Position numbers and translations under genes: made by a program
Notes under the pieces: generated by a model
Told to the model about the DNA's origin: nothing
Database searches by the model: none
What the model saw: only the letters and a program-made list of their open reading frames with translations
NCBI GenBank assembly: GCA_002505345.1
Contig: DAUY01000016.1
Span: 111,633-175,632, forward strand
Direction of reading: 5' to 3'
DNA: 64,000 nucleotides
Source of the DNA: Methanomassiliicoccaceae archaeon UBA370
GTDB taxonomy: Archaea; Thermoplasmatota; Thermoplasmata; Methanomassiliicoccales; Methanomethylophilaceae
In this document: positions 15,717 to 24,455 of the stretch, one piece after another
Position numbering within the stretch: position 1 is the first letter of the stretch
Layout: each line of letters begins with the position of its first letter

Positions 15717-18700
15717 TCAATTCCTCCTGACCAGGAATATGGCTGCTACTCCGACGATGGCGATAACAGCCGCGATTATTCCTCCGTACAAAAGTAAGTC
15801 TTCATTGCCCTGAGCAGGAGATGATTCCTGGTTCCACACCGTGCGGTCGTCTTCATCCACTACGAAGGTCTTCCCCGCAAGGACGGAAGGGTCGGATATC
15901 ACCGCGCCCGACAGGTCCTTGAACGTCAGCCCTTCCATGTCCGCGTTGACCGACACGGAGGTGAAGACCATCTTGGTCACCGTCCCGGAGCCTGCGATCT
16001 TTTCGAGTTCCACGGCCGACCCGCTGTCGACGGTGAACGTGGTTACTCCGGGAGTGCCGAGCAGCAACGCCTCGTAATCGGTGATCGCCGGATCGGACCG
16101 GCCCTGCACGGTCACCGAGTCGAGCGATGTTCCGTCCATGAAGCAGTCATAGGCGAATCCGGTCCTGTCCGATATGACCAGGGATTCCATCGAACTGCAG
16201 CCGATGAAGCACTCTCCGACGATCATGAACTCTCCGGACATCGTGACGGACCTCAGCGAATCGCAGCCGTTGAACGAGAATAGCACCATGAATGTGCTGT
16301 CGGGTATCGTCACGGAGGTCAGAGATGTGCATTCGTTGAAAGAACTGTTGATGTCGAACACGCTGTCGGGTATCGTCACGGAAGTGATCGACGCACAGCC
16401 GTTGAATAAGTCGCGTATGTGGTTGACGCCCTGGGGTATGTTCACCTCGCCTGTCTTGCCCGCCGGGCAGAGGATGAGGTTTCTGCCGTCCTTGGAATAA
16501 AGCAGCCCATCTATGCTCCTGAACGTGTTGTTCCCATCATCCACGTTTATGGCCGTAACGTACTGGCACTCTTGGAAGGCGTCATCGTCTATCTGCGTGA
16601 CGGCATCGGATATCGTCACCTCGCCGGTCTTGCCCGCCGGGCAGAGGATGAGGTTTCTGCCGTCCTTGGAATAAAGCAGTCCGTCTATGCTCCTGAATGT
16701 GTTGTTCCCCTCGTCCACGTTTATGGCCGACAGGGAAGTGCATTCCTCGAATGCGTAGTCGTTGATGTACGTGACGCTCTCGGGTATGTCGATGGATTGG
16801 AGGGATGTGCATCCGCCAAAGGCGTATTCCCTTATGTCCGTTACATCGTCATGGATAGTGACGTTAGTCAGGGATGTGCATCCTAAGAACATATTACTGT
16901 TTATCTCGGTCACGCTTTCCGGTATCGTCACCGACTCGAGGGACGTGCAGTCGCGGAATGCGCCGTCGGATATGCTGGATATCCCGTCGGGCATCGTCAC
17001 CGACGTGAGGGATGAGCATCCGACGAAAGCCTCGTATTCTATCGCCGTGACGCTGTCGGGCATCGTCACCGACGTGATGGAAGAACATCCGTTGAACGAG
17101 TGGTAGTATATCCTGGTGACCCCGGCAGGCACCGAGAACTCGCCGGTCTTGCCGGCGGGGCACTGCATCAGTATGCTTCCGTCATCGTTGTAGAGCACGC
17201 CGTCGGAGCTCATGTATATCGTGTTCGCTTCGGCGACGTTTATGTCCGTCAGGGAGGTGCATCCGGAGAACACGTCGTATCCGATGAAAACGACGCTTGC
17301 CGGCACGTCGACGGAGACCAGGGAGGTGCATCCGGAGAACACGTAGTTGTTCATGTCCTGGAGGCCTTCGCCGATGCTCACCGACGTGATGTTCCTGCAT
17401 CCCAAGAAGGATTCGGTGGACAGGAAATACACTCCGCTCGGCACTTCAACCGCTCCGGTCTTGGCCTGGGGGCACCTTATCAGTTCCGTTCCGTCCTTGG
17501 TGTAAAGTATCCCGTCTATGCTCTTGTAATCGGAGTTCGAATCGTCCACGTCGAATGCCGCAAGGGAGGTGCATCCGTCGAAGGCGCTGGTCCTTATCGT
17601 CGTGATGCCGGCCGGTATCGTCACCGACGCGAGGGACGTGCAGCCCTTGAACGTCCCGTACTCGATGACCGTCACGCCGGAAGGTATCGTCACCGACGTG
17701 AGTGACGTGCAGCCTTCGAACGCATAGTCCATTATGACCGTCACGCCGGAAGGTATCGTCACCGACGCGAGGGACGTGCAACCATTGAACGTCCCGTACT
17801 CGATCAGGACCACGCCCGAGGGTATGGTGAAAGACGTGAGCGAAGAGCAATCCTGGAAAGCATAATCGCCTATCAGCGTCACGCTTTCCGGTATCGTGAC
17901 GGATGTCAGGGACTCGCAGTAACGGAAGGCCTCGTCGCCTATGGCCGTCACGCCTTCGGAAATGGTCACGGATCCGAGGGAGACGCAATAGTAGAACGTG
18001 CCTTCTTCGACCGTGGTCACATTGCCGGGTATCGTCACGGACGCGAGGGACGTGCATTCTTCGAACGCGTATTCCCCTATGGACATAACGCTGTCAGGTA
18101 TCGTCACCGACCTCAGGGACCTGCATCCGTTGAAAGCACCGTCTCCGATGCCTGTCACGCCGTCGGGTATCGTCACGGACGTGAGGGACACGCAGAGCTC
18201 GAACGCACCTTCCCCTATCGAGATCAAGCCGTCGGGCATCGTGACCGACGTGACGAACATGCAGAAGTAGAATGCTTCGTCCCCTATGGAAGTGACGCCG
18301 TCGGGCACGGAGAACGCTCCGGTCATGCCGGCAGGACAGCAGACCAGCTGCGTGCCGTCCTTCGAATAGACGACCCCGTCGACCGACTTGTAAATCGAAT
18401 TGTCTTCGTCGACGGTTATGCTTGTCAGGCTCACGCATCTGACGAACGAGTCAGGCAGTATCGATGCGACGCCGGCGGGTATGGTGACGGCCTTTAGAGA
18501 AAAGCATTCATAAAAGGCATAGCTTTCGATGGACGTGACGTTTTCCGGAATGTTGACGGACGTCAGGGATACGCAGCCGTTGAAGGCCCCGTACCCGATC
18601 GATATCAGGCTGTCGGGCATGGTGACCGACGTGACTAACATGCAGGAGTCGAACGCCCCCTGGGATATGCTCTCGACCCCGTCGGGCACCGTGACTGCCC

Positions 18701-19283
18701 CCGTCTTCCCTGACGGGCAGAGTAACAGCGATTTGCCGTCCTCCGAATAGAGGATGCCCTCGTAGCTGCTGTAAACCGTGTTGGAATCCTCGACGACGAT
18801 CTCCGACAGCGAGGTGCATCCCTGGAACACGCGGAAACCCATGTCGGTCACGCCGCCGGGTATCGTGACGGAAGTGAGGGACGAGCACCCTTCGAACGCA
18901 AAGTTGCCTATTTCGGTCAAGCTTGCGGGCATCGTTATCGATGTAAGGGACGCGCATCCGTAGAATGCGTCGGAGTCGATCTCCGTGACGCTGTACGATA
19001 CGCTTTCGTACGTGACCGTGGCGGGGATCGAGATCTCGGACAGCAGCATACCGTCGCCGCTCACATCTATGACGGAGGCGGTGTTGTTGTCGGGGTCGGA
19101 ATCGCCCATGTCGTCAAGATAGTAGATCAGGTCGCCTACCGTGACGTCGTCGTAAGATGTCGCGTACGCTTCATCGGTTCCGTACAGAACCGCGAAGGAC
19201 GAGACCAGTATAACTGCGAACGCCAGAGCGGCCGCGGCGGCGAATTTTCCTTTGTTATCCGATATTGCTGGGAGAGGGGACAT
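15717..19283 (-). CDS. Giant BspA-like leucine-rich-repeat (LRR_5) surface protein
   Basis: A 1188-residue exported protein. After a signal peptide (hydrophobic core ALAFAVILVSSFAVL, ending DEAYA) come several dozen copies of the 23-residue LRR_5 unit of BspA-type proteins, with consensus GCTSLTSVTIPxGVTxIGxxAF. These alternate with IDGILYSKDGTxLIxCPxGKTG spacer blocks. The C terminus has one membrane helix (GGIIAAVIAIVGVAAIFLV) and RRN. Such proteins act as adhesins in gut and oral microbes. Internal duplications are visible at DNA level (see repeat at 16442). A TATA-like ATTAATAAC lies about 30 bp upstream of the ATG. The protein is anchored in the membrane and faces outward. Confidence 0.93.
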   Translation of the reverse strand: MSPLPAISDNKGKFAAAAALAFAVILVSSFAVLYGTDEAYATSYDDVTVGDLIYYLDDMGDSDPDNNTASVIDVSGDGMLLSEISIPATVTYESVSYSVTEIDSDAFYGCASLTSITMPASLTEIGNFAFEGCSSLTSVTIPGGVTDMGFRVFQGCTSLSEIVVEDSNTVYSSYEGILYSEDGKSLLLCPSGKTGAVTVPDGVESISQGAFDSCMLVTSVTMPDSLISIGYGAFNGCVSLTSVNIPENVTSIESYAFYECFSLKAVTIPAGVASILPDSFVRCVSLTSITVDEDNSIYKSVDGVVYSKDGTQLVCCPAGMTGAFSVPDGVTSIGDEAFYFCMFVTSVTMPDGLISIGEGAFELCVSLTSVTIPDGVTGIGDGAFNGCRSLRSVTIPDSVMSIGEYAFEECTSLASVTIPGNVTTVEEGTFYYCVSLGSVTISEGVTAIGDEAFRYCESLTSVTIPESVTLIGDYAFQDCSSLTSFTIPSGVVLIEYGTFNGCTSLASVTIPSGVTVIMDYAFEGCTSLTSVTIPSGVTVIEYGTFKGCTSLASVTIPAGITTIRTSAFDGCTSLAAFDVDDSNSDYKSIDGILYTKDGTELIRCPQAKTGAVEVPSGVYFLSTESFLGCRNITSVSIGEGLQDMNNYVFSGCTSLVSVDVPASVVFIGYDVFSGCTSLTDINVAEANTIYMSSDGVLYNDDGSILMQCPAGKTGEFSVPAGVTRIYYHSFNGCSSITSVTMPDSVTAIEYEAFVGCSSLTSVTMPDGISSISDGAFRDCTSLESVTIPESVTEINSNMFLGCTSLTNVTIHDDVTDIREYAFGGCTSLQSIDIPESVTYINDYAFEECTSLSAINVDEGNNTFRSIDGLLYSKDGRNLILCPAGKTGEVTISDAVTQIDDDAFQECQYVTAINVDDGNNTFRSIDGLLYSKDGRNLILCPAGKTGEVNIPQGVNHIRDLFNGCASITSVTIPDSVFDINSSFNECTSLTSVTIPDSTFMVLFSFNGCDSLRSVTMSGEFMIVGECFIGCSSMESLVISDRTGFAYDCFMDGTSLDSVTVQGRSDPAITDYEALLLGTPGVTTFTVDSGSAVELEKIAGSGTVTKMVFTSVSVNADMEGLTFKDLSGAVISDPSVLAGKTFVVDEDDRTVWNQESSPAQGNEDLLLYGGIIAAVIAIVGVAAIFLVRRN
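16442..16729 (-). repeat. Two near-identical 114-bp units within the LRR gene
   Basis: Copies at 16442-16555 and 16616-16729 differ at only about six positions and are offset by 174 bases (58 codons), so the frame is kept. They encode the spacer block with LLYSKDGRNLILCPAGKTGE. This points to recent duplication or gene conversion within the repeat region. Confidence 0.8.
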
Positions 19284-19537
19284 GTTATCTTTACGAGGAT
19301 TTTTTTGCCCGTTATTAATGATATTTCGCCAGTATTTTTATGATAAATTTTGATAAAAATATGCGCGTTTCCGGACCGGAAATGACGTTCTTCCATGACC
19401 TGATTTAAGAACCGTTAATAATGATTAAATACCGAATGCGGTACGCCCCGGGAACGTACATCCTTACTGCGAGGCCAGCTGTATTTGCACACCCTGCTTC
19501 CTTTTATACTATGACATGCCGGCCCGGGACGGGGGGG

Positions 19538-20068
19538 TCAGCAGAAACGCTTATCGTATCTCTCCAGGGTGTGCTCGATTATCGCCCTGACGTCTTCCGA
19601 CCCGATGACCTCGTCCACGGCGGTCTCTTTGTTCTCCAGAGTCTTGTAGACCGTGAAGAAGTGGGCCATCTCGTTGAATATGTGCTCCGGAAGTTCGGAT
19701 ATGTCCCTGAAAGAATTGTACATGGGGTCCCCGAAAGGTATCGCTATCACCTTTTCGTCGTTCTCGCCGCTGTCGATCATCTTTATAGCCCCTATGGGGT
19801 AGCATCTGACCAGCGTCATGGGGGCGATGGGCTCGGAGCACAGGACCAGTGCGTCCAACGGGTCGCCGTCGTCGGCGAAAGTCCTCGGGATGAAGCCGTA
19901 ATTGGCGGGATAATGCGTAGAAGTGTAGAGAACTCTATCGAGCATCATCAGGCCCGTCTCCTTGTCCAGTTCGTACTTGTTCTTGCTGCCCTTGGGTATC
20001 TCCACTACTACGATGAAATCATCGGGGGAGATCCTGTCCGGGCTGATGTCATGCCATATGTTCTTCAC
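19538..20068 (-). CDS. ppa: Soluble inorganic pyrophosphatase (family I)
   Basis: A 176-residue family I pyrophosphatase that hydrolyses PPi to phosphate in the cytosol and pulls biosynthetic reactions forward. Signature residues are present: EIPKGSKNKYE near residue 23, YPANYGFIPRT near 54, and DGDPLDALVL (the metal-binding aspartates) near 66, followed by DEKVIAIP. The length fits archaeal hexameric enzymes. A TATA-like GGTTAATAACC sits about 23 bp before the start on the minus strand. Confidence 0.96.
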   Translation of the reverse strand: MKNIWHDISPDRISPDDFIVVVEIPKGSKNKYELDKETGLMMLDRVLYTSTHYPANYGFIPRTFADDGDPLDALVLCSEPIAPMTLVRCYPIGAIKMIDSGENDEKVIAIPFGDPMYNSFRDISELPEHIFNEMAHFFTVYKTLENKETAVDEVIGSEDVRAIIEHTLERYDKRFC

Positions 20069-20490
20069 ATTCCGGTATTGATAAGATGGTTATTAACCCC
20101 CGCGTCTGACGACCGCCCGTGATATCCGATACCGCTTCCTCGGACCATGGTCCGGAGTGGCATTGAAACGTCGATCCTCCGCCGCAACGTTGCCGGTAGG
20201 TGGCCGAGTGTTGTTTTTTGACCATGGGACAGACATCCTGAGCCGAAGTTGTTTTCTTGCGGCAACCGAGCCCGTTCGTCAGGGACATCCCGACTCGCTG
20301 CCGGGCGGTCCGGTCCTCGCCCGGCCCCTTGCAATGTCAGCCGGGCTCAGATGACCTTGGAGAACTGTAAGCGTCACCGAATGTGCTACGATTCGGAAGG
20401 AGATGACCGATGGAAAGATCGACCGCGCGACCGGTTAAAAAGGAAGAATGAAAACGCCTATGTAAATAGCCATAACTGTTATTGCTGAAC
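20069..20490. other. 422-base non-coding region with strong dyads
   Basis: No convincing gene. It holds the pyrophosphatase promoter (20087-20097, palindromic GGTTATTAACC), a 14-bp perfect palindrome CGGACCATGGTCCG at 20141-20154, a GCAACGTTGC palindrome near 20189, a T6 run at about 20213-20219, and a GC hairpin GCCGGGCG...CGCCCGGC at 20300-20325. A TATA-like GGTTAAAAAGG at about 20433-20443 may serve the gene at 20491. A plus-strand small RNA from about 20115 to the T-run is possible but unproven. Confidence 0.35.
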
Positions 20491-21441
20491 ATGTCAAAAA
20501 CAGGCATATTCATGGCGGTCGCCGTGGCCATTGCTTTAATCGGCGCCGGTGCCGGAGTTTATTTTACTCCGAACGAGAACGATACGGTGGAGATAGAGAT
20601 CAAAGACGTTTTCGAGGTCGGAGATAAACATACGATGGTGCAGGAAATAGGCACCACGAAATACTGGATATCCGATGTAAAGACTGTCGGCGGCGATCTG
20701 AGATTCGACATAGTTGCGAACGGGGGCCTCGTGGTATCGGATTTGACATATGAAGATTTGAGTGATGGCCTCCTCGGCGAGATCACCTTCGATGAATCGG
20801 GGGGCGGTGCCACGGAGGGTGACGAGGAACGTATATCCACGCCCTTCGGCGAAAGGGACTGCATAGTCTACACCGAAGATCTGGGAGATGACACAGTGGG
20901 CGTTTATTACGTCGGGAAAAATAACGATGTCGTCTACAGACAGGAACAACTGGTGAACGATGTTGTCACCATGGCCATTATCCTGCAGAAGTCGAGCCTG
21001 ATGGTCGAATCGAACACGGCGATCGGTCTGAAGAATGCCGAGGATATAGCAGAGGGCGATTCCGTATCTTTTAATATCGCGTACATATCCACCCTCGTTA
21101 TCGAAGGGGTCAACCTCCCGGAGGGAGACGGTACCGTGACATACGATGTGCGGATATCGGGATTGGCAGGCGGGGAGCCTCTGACCCGCGACGAGGTGAT
21201 CGAAGAAGCAGGCCTTGTTTTCCCCGAAGGCCTCGAAAACGACTTAATTGACGCCGGCATAGAAATTGTTGATACGCCTTTAGGAAAAATAAAGTGCAAT
21301 GCTTACAAAAACGCGATCTTTTCGGGTTTAGAAATAACGTACTATGTTTCCAAAGATGTGTTGGTACAGAACACCGGCATCATTTTGAGCATCACACTGA
21401 AAGTGTACTGGGGGCACACAGACCTGGTGATCGTGAAATAA
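20491..21441 (+). CDS. Exported/anchored protein, tandem paralogue A
   Basis: A 316-residue protein with an N-terminal hydrophobic segment (IFMAVAVAIALIGAGAGVYF) that is either a signal anchor or signal peptide, followed by a beta-rich, acidic outside domain with no recognised family. It is closely similar over its full length to the gene at 21807: both share YFTPNENDTVEIEIKD, ISTPFGERDCIVYTEDLGDD and NLPEGDGTVTYDV. Two conserved cysteines (in ERDCIVY and KIKCNAY) could form a disulfide outside. I start at the ATG that matches the paralogue; an in-frame ATG lies nine bases upstream. Function unknown. Confidence 0.8.
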   Translation: MSKTGIFMAVAVAIALIGAGAGVYFTPNENDTVEIEIKDVFEVGDKHTMVQEIGTTKYWISDVKTVGGDLRFDIVANGGLVVSDLTYEDLSDGLLGEITFDESGGGATEGDEERISTPFGERDCIVYTEDLGDDTVGVYYVGKNNDVVYRQEQLVNDVVTMAIILQKSSLMVESNTAIGLKNAEDIAEGDSVSFNIAYISTLVIEGVNLPEGDGTVTYDVRISGLAGGEPLTRDEVIEEAGLVFPEGLENDLIDAGIEIVDTPLGKIKCNAYKNAIFSGLEITYYVSKDVLVQNTGIILSITLKVYWGHTDLVIVK

Positions 21442-21806
21442 TCTCGCGGACCGTGATCTTTTCGCGAAATCGAAACCTCTTAACCCTGACTTATTGCTCC
21501 ATCTCCTATCCCGGCCTGACGTTCGTATTGCGCATGATTACGGTGAGACGCATGACGTAAGCACGCTGCAAATATTCAGATCGAAACCATGAAACGCAGG
21601 TAGGGGGCTTTTCCTGTCTGCACAGACGATATTGAAGGCCGGAGTCATCACGTATTTTCCATGTGACGCGGACGGACAGCGCGTCACGGACTGAAACCTT
21701 CGCCTCGATGACGGGGCCGTCGGGCCATATTCCGTATCGAGGCCCCGCCCGGTCGGCCGAGTGAAAAAAATACGTGTATATATAATGAAAAACGGTTCCG
21801 ATATAC
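21442..21806. other. 365-base spacer between tandem paralogues
   Basis: No gene recognised. Open frames here are short or run antisense into the paralogue. Only the TATA box near the right end (21777-21784) can be interpreted. Confidence 0.4.
21777..21784 (+). promoter_or_regulatory. TATA box of paralogue B
   Basis: TATATATA centred about 26 bp before the ATG at 21807, so the message is expected to be leaderless. This gives paralogue B its own promoter. Confidence 0.6.
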
Positions 21807-22751
21807 ATGTCGAAATCGGGCATTATTCTGGCCTTCGCAGTTGTCGTAGCATTGGTCGGTGCCGGCGCAGGGGTATATTTCACTCCGAACGAGAACGATA
21901 CGGTGGAGATCGAGATCAAAGACCTTTTCGAGGTCGGAGACAAGCATACGAGAGTGATGGAAATGGACATCGTGTTGGAGATATCCAACATCAGAACGGT
22001 CGGCGGAAACCTGATGTTCGACGTCTATGAGAACGGGATCTTAAATTCATCGGACCAGACGTACGAAGACCTGACCTACGGCATCATCGGCGGGATCGTC
22101 TTCGATGAAACGGAGAGCGATGCCATTGCGGGCGACGAGGTACGCATATCCACGCCCTTCGGCGAGAGGGACTGCATAGTCTACACCGAAGATCTGGGAG
22201 ATGACACAGTGGGCGTTTATTACGTCGGAAAAGATAACAACGTGGTATACAGGAACGAAGAGCTCATCAACGGTATCGTCTACACGACATACAATTTGCA
22301 GAAGTCTGACCTGCTGATCGAATCGAACACGGCCATCGGTCTGAAGAATGCCGAAGATCTGGAGGAGGGCGACTCCTATTCGTTCAAGATCATGTACAGG
22401 TACACTTTCACGATCGGGGGGGTCAACCTCCCGGAGGGGGACGGTACCGTAACATACGATGTGCAGGTATTCGGGTCTTCATTGGAGGAGCCTCTGACCC
22501 GCGACGATATAATCCAAGCGATGGACCTTTTCCTGCCTGAAAGTATCAGAGACAGCGCGGTAGACGTCAGGATAGAGAACGTGGACACCTCTTTGGGAAG
22601 GGTCAAGTGCCTTGCATATACGTGCGAATACGATCCCGACATCGAGATCACATACTACATCTCCAACGATGTATTGGTGATGATCGGCGGCATTTCGGGC
22701 GGCATGGCGAAGATCTACTGGGAGAACACCGACATGGTGGTTGCGAAATAA
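21807..22751 (+). CDS. Exported/anchored protein, tandem paralogue B
   Basis: A 314-residue paralogue of the protein at 20491, with the same N-terminal hydrophobic anchor (IILAFAVVVALVGAGAGVYF), the same acidic beta-rich domain, and the same pair of cysteines (ERDCIVY, RVKCLAY). Long stretches are identical at DNA level (for example around 22150-22225), while other stretches, such as residues 50-75, have diverged. This pattern suggests duplication followed by partial diversification or gene conversion. It has its own TATA box. Function unknown; the location outside the membrane is inferred from the hydrophobic N terminus. Confidence 0.8.
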   Translation: MSKSGIILAFAVVVALVGAGAGVYFTPNENDTVEIEIKDLFEVGDKHTRVMEMDIVLEISNIRTVGGNLMFDVYENGILNSSDQTYEDLTYGIIGGIVFDETESDAIAGDEVRISTPFGERDCIVYTEDLGDDTVGVYYVGKDNNVVYRNEELINGIVYTTYNLQKSDLLIESNTAIGLKNAEDLEEGDSYSFKIMYRYTFTIGGVNLPEGDGTVTYDVQVFGSSLEEPLTRDDIIQAMDLFLPESIRDSAVDVRIENVDTSLGRVKCLAYTCEYDPDIEITYYISNDVLVMIGGISGGMAKIYWENTDMVVAK

Positions 22752-22958
22752 TCGCGCTGATGGTGATTTTTCGCAAGATCCAAACCTCTTAATTTCAATT
22801 CGATCTTCTATCTTCCATCCGAACGCGACATCCCAAAATCATGTCAGGATCACAAGGAGAGGGTCCCCCTTTATTCCGATGGACCCTCGAGATCAATCAA
22901 AAATGCCCGGGTCTGAAAAATTGATTTTCGATTTCAGAACACTGGCAATAACAAGTGG

Positions 22959-23033
22959 CGAACGGGGAGGGATTCGAACCCTCGGCCTGCAGCTTAGGAG
23001 GCTGCTGCCATATCCTGACTAGGCCACCCGTCC
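22959..23033 (-). tRNA. tRNA-Arg (anticodon CCT)
   Basis: 75-base cloverleaf on the minus strand. Acceptor stem GGACGGG/CCCGTTC with one G-U pair; anticodon stem GCAGC/GCTGC with loop CTCCTAA, giving anticodon CCT (reads AGG). The T-arm is GAGGG-TTCGAAT-CCCTC. The discriminator base is G, and CCA is encoded at 22956-22958. No intron. Confidence 0.96.
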
Positions 23034-23181
23034 GTAAGGGCTCGATATATGGATGCGGTTAATAAGTTTTGTGATTTGGGAAAAGGGAGCCAGCGCAAAA
23101 ACGCAGTTCCAAGAGCATATGAGGGTGAGAAACGAAGATCGAAAGAAAGTAAGTGATTTGAGAAGAGGTTTGGAGAGAAGC

Positions 23182-23946
23182 TCACTCCTCTGCGGGAGCG
23201 TCCTTCTCTTCCTTGTCCTCTTTCTTGGCGGAAGCCCATACCTCGACGAACTCGACCCTGTCGACGCCGAACACAGACCTCATGTCGCTGACGATCTTGA
23301 ACCTGGCCATGACCCAGTTCTGGTTGAACTTGGCCATGTCGGAGACCGTGATGGACACTTTGTCCTTGGAGATGTCGAACTCGAACCCGTCGGAGGTCCC
23401 GAACTCGGTCTCCAGGATGGCCTTGGCCTTCTCGGTGGAGTCTTCGATGGGGTCGGAGACGGAGAACCTGTAGACCAGGTCGTGTCCCGCGAGGGGGCTG
23501 TTGAAGTCGACCTTGACACGTCCGGCGGCGGCCGTCATGACGGTTCCGGTGCGGTCGCCGAGGGTGACCCTGAGGCCGGGGAACGGGTTGATCTCCTGTT
23601 TGTAGAACTCTTTGTCGCGGTACATCTCGATGAGCTTGGGGTCCCTGGGGCCGGCGGCCTCTTCGCAGGGGATGGTTATCTCGGTCACCTTTCCGGGCTT
23701 GGCGTCCCCGATGGCCTTCTCGAGGGCGGGGAAGAGCATGTTGGAGCCGGTGATGTAGACCATCGGCTTGTAGGTGAACTTCTCGTCGAATGCGCCCGCT
23801 TCCTTGGCCTTGTCCTCTTCGGTGGTGTCGAAGAGCTTCATGTCTTCGGCGAAATACGCGCAGTATCTCAGCTGGACGATCTTCTTCGCGTCCTTCTTGT
23901 CAGCGGTCTTCTTCTCTGCCTTGGGTTTAGCGTCATTTTCTGCCAT
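23182..23946 (-). CDS. FKBP-type peptidyl-prolyl cis-trans isomerase (archaeal long form)
   Basis: A 254-residue SlyD-like FKBP with a chaperone insert, as in archaeal long FKBPs. After a Lys/Ala-rich N-terminal tail, the FKBP core starts at about residue 24 (YCAYFAEDMKLFDTT), with YITGSNMLFPALEKAI, the insert-in-flap region, then RVKVDFNSPLAGHDLVYRF, the typical closing of the SlyD fold. About 90 further residues form a C-terminal domain found in archaeal members. It speeds proline isomerisation during folding in the cytosol. It lies between the tRNA-Arg and tRNA-Thr genes. Confidence 0.93.
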   Translation of the reverse strand: MAENDAKPKAEKKTADKKDAKKIVQLRYCAYFAEDMKLFDTTEEDKAKEAGAFDEKFTYKPMVYITGSNMLFPALEKAIGDAKPGKVTEITIPCEEAAGPRDPKLIEMYRDKEFYKQEINPFPGLRVTLGDRTGTVMTAAAGRVKVDFNSPLAGHDLVYRFSVSDPIEDSTEKAKAILETEFGTSDGFEFDISKDKVSITVSDMAKFNQNWVMARFKIVSDMRSVFGVDRVEFVEVWASAKKEDKEEKDAPAEE

Positions 23947-24092
23947 TTTATATCACCAAACGGTAACGTTGGAATGCAACGCGTTCGCGATTACATAACC
24001 CGTATTAAATATGTCGGTCATGCGCGTGACGCCTTCGAAGACGTCGCAACATGGAAAGTAATAAAAGTAAGCCCTACATTTGCTGGCCTATC

Positions 24093-24166
24093 GCCACCTT
24101 TGCATAGCCCGGTAGTGCGGCTGACTTGTAATCAGCAGGTCTGGAGTTCGAATCTCCAAGGTGGCT
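24093..24166 (+). tRNA. tRNA-Thr (anticodon TGT)
   Basis: 74-base cloverleaf. Acceptor stem GCCACCT/AGGTGGC; anticodon stem GCTGA/TCAGC with loop CTTGTAA, giving anticodon TGT (reads ACA). The T-arm is GGAG-TTCGAAT-CTCC. The discriminator is T and CCA is encoded at 24167-24169. The mobile element begins directly downstream, so the 3' half of this gene is the probable integration site. Confidence 0.96.
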
Positions 24167-24250
24167 CCAATATCTTTATATACAATGAGCGTCAGAGCTT
24201 ATAAAGAACCACTTATTTTTTCGGTTTTTCGAATTTCGTAAAAAACGACG

Positions 24251-24446
24251 ATGCCCCCAAAATGCCCCCGAATGCCCCCGACGGTTCAAAACGATTCAGA
24301 ATTATCAGGCCCGAAAATGAACGATACTGTACATTTCGACCCTTCAGCCTGATAATTTTCGTGATAAATCAGCAGGTTCATGAAATCCGTGATTTTTCCT
24401 TTTTACCAAACATCCTGTAGCAAGAATAAAATCCCCCAGGGGGCAT
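24251..24446. repeat. ATGCCCCC motif array beside tRNA-Thr
   Basis: ATGCCCCC occurs at 24251-24258, 24262-24269 and 24272-24279 (spacing 10-11 bases, one helical turn) and inverted (GGGGGCAT) at 24439-24446. Short phased repeats just inside an integration site are typical of integrase or excisionase arm-type binding sites. The rest of 24170-24455 has no gene. Confidence 0.5.
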
Positions 24447-24455
24447 CCCGACCTC

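Noticed and set aside
16400..19000. Regularly spaced repeats that look CRISPR-like
   Set aside because: They are coding LRR_5 units with 69-bp periodicity inside one long frame, without unique spacers, leader or cas genes.
22959..23033. tRNA-Arg as the integration site of the element
   Set aside because: It faces left and is separated from the element by the host FKBP gene and tRNA-Thr; the element genes begin only after tRNA-Thr.
23053..24204. Plus-strand open frame of 383 codons spanning the FKBP gene and tRNA-Thr
   Set aside because: It is antisense to the clear FKBP isomerase and runs through a tRNA gene, so it cannot be a normal gene.
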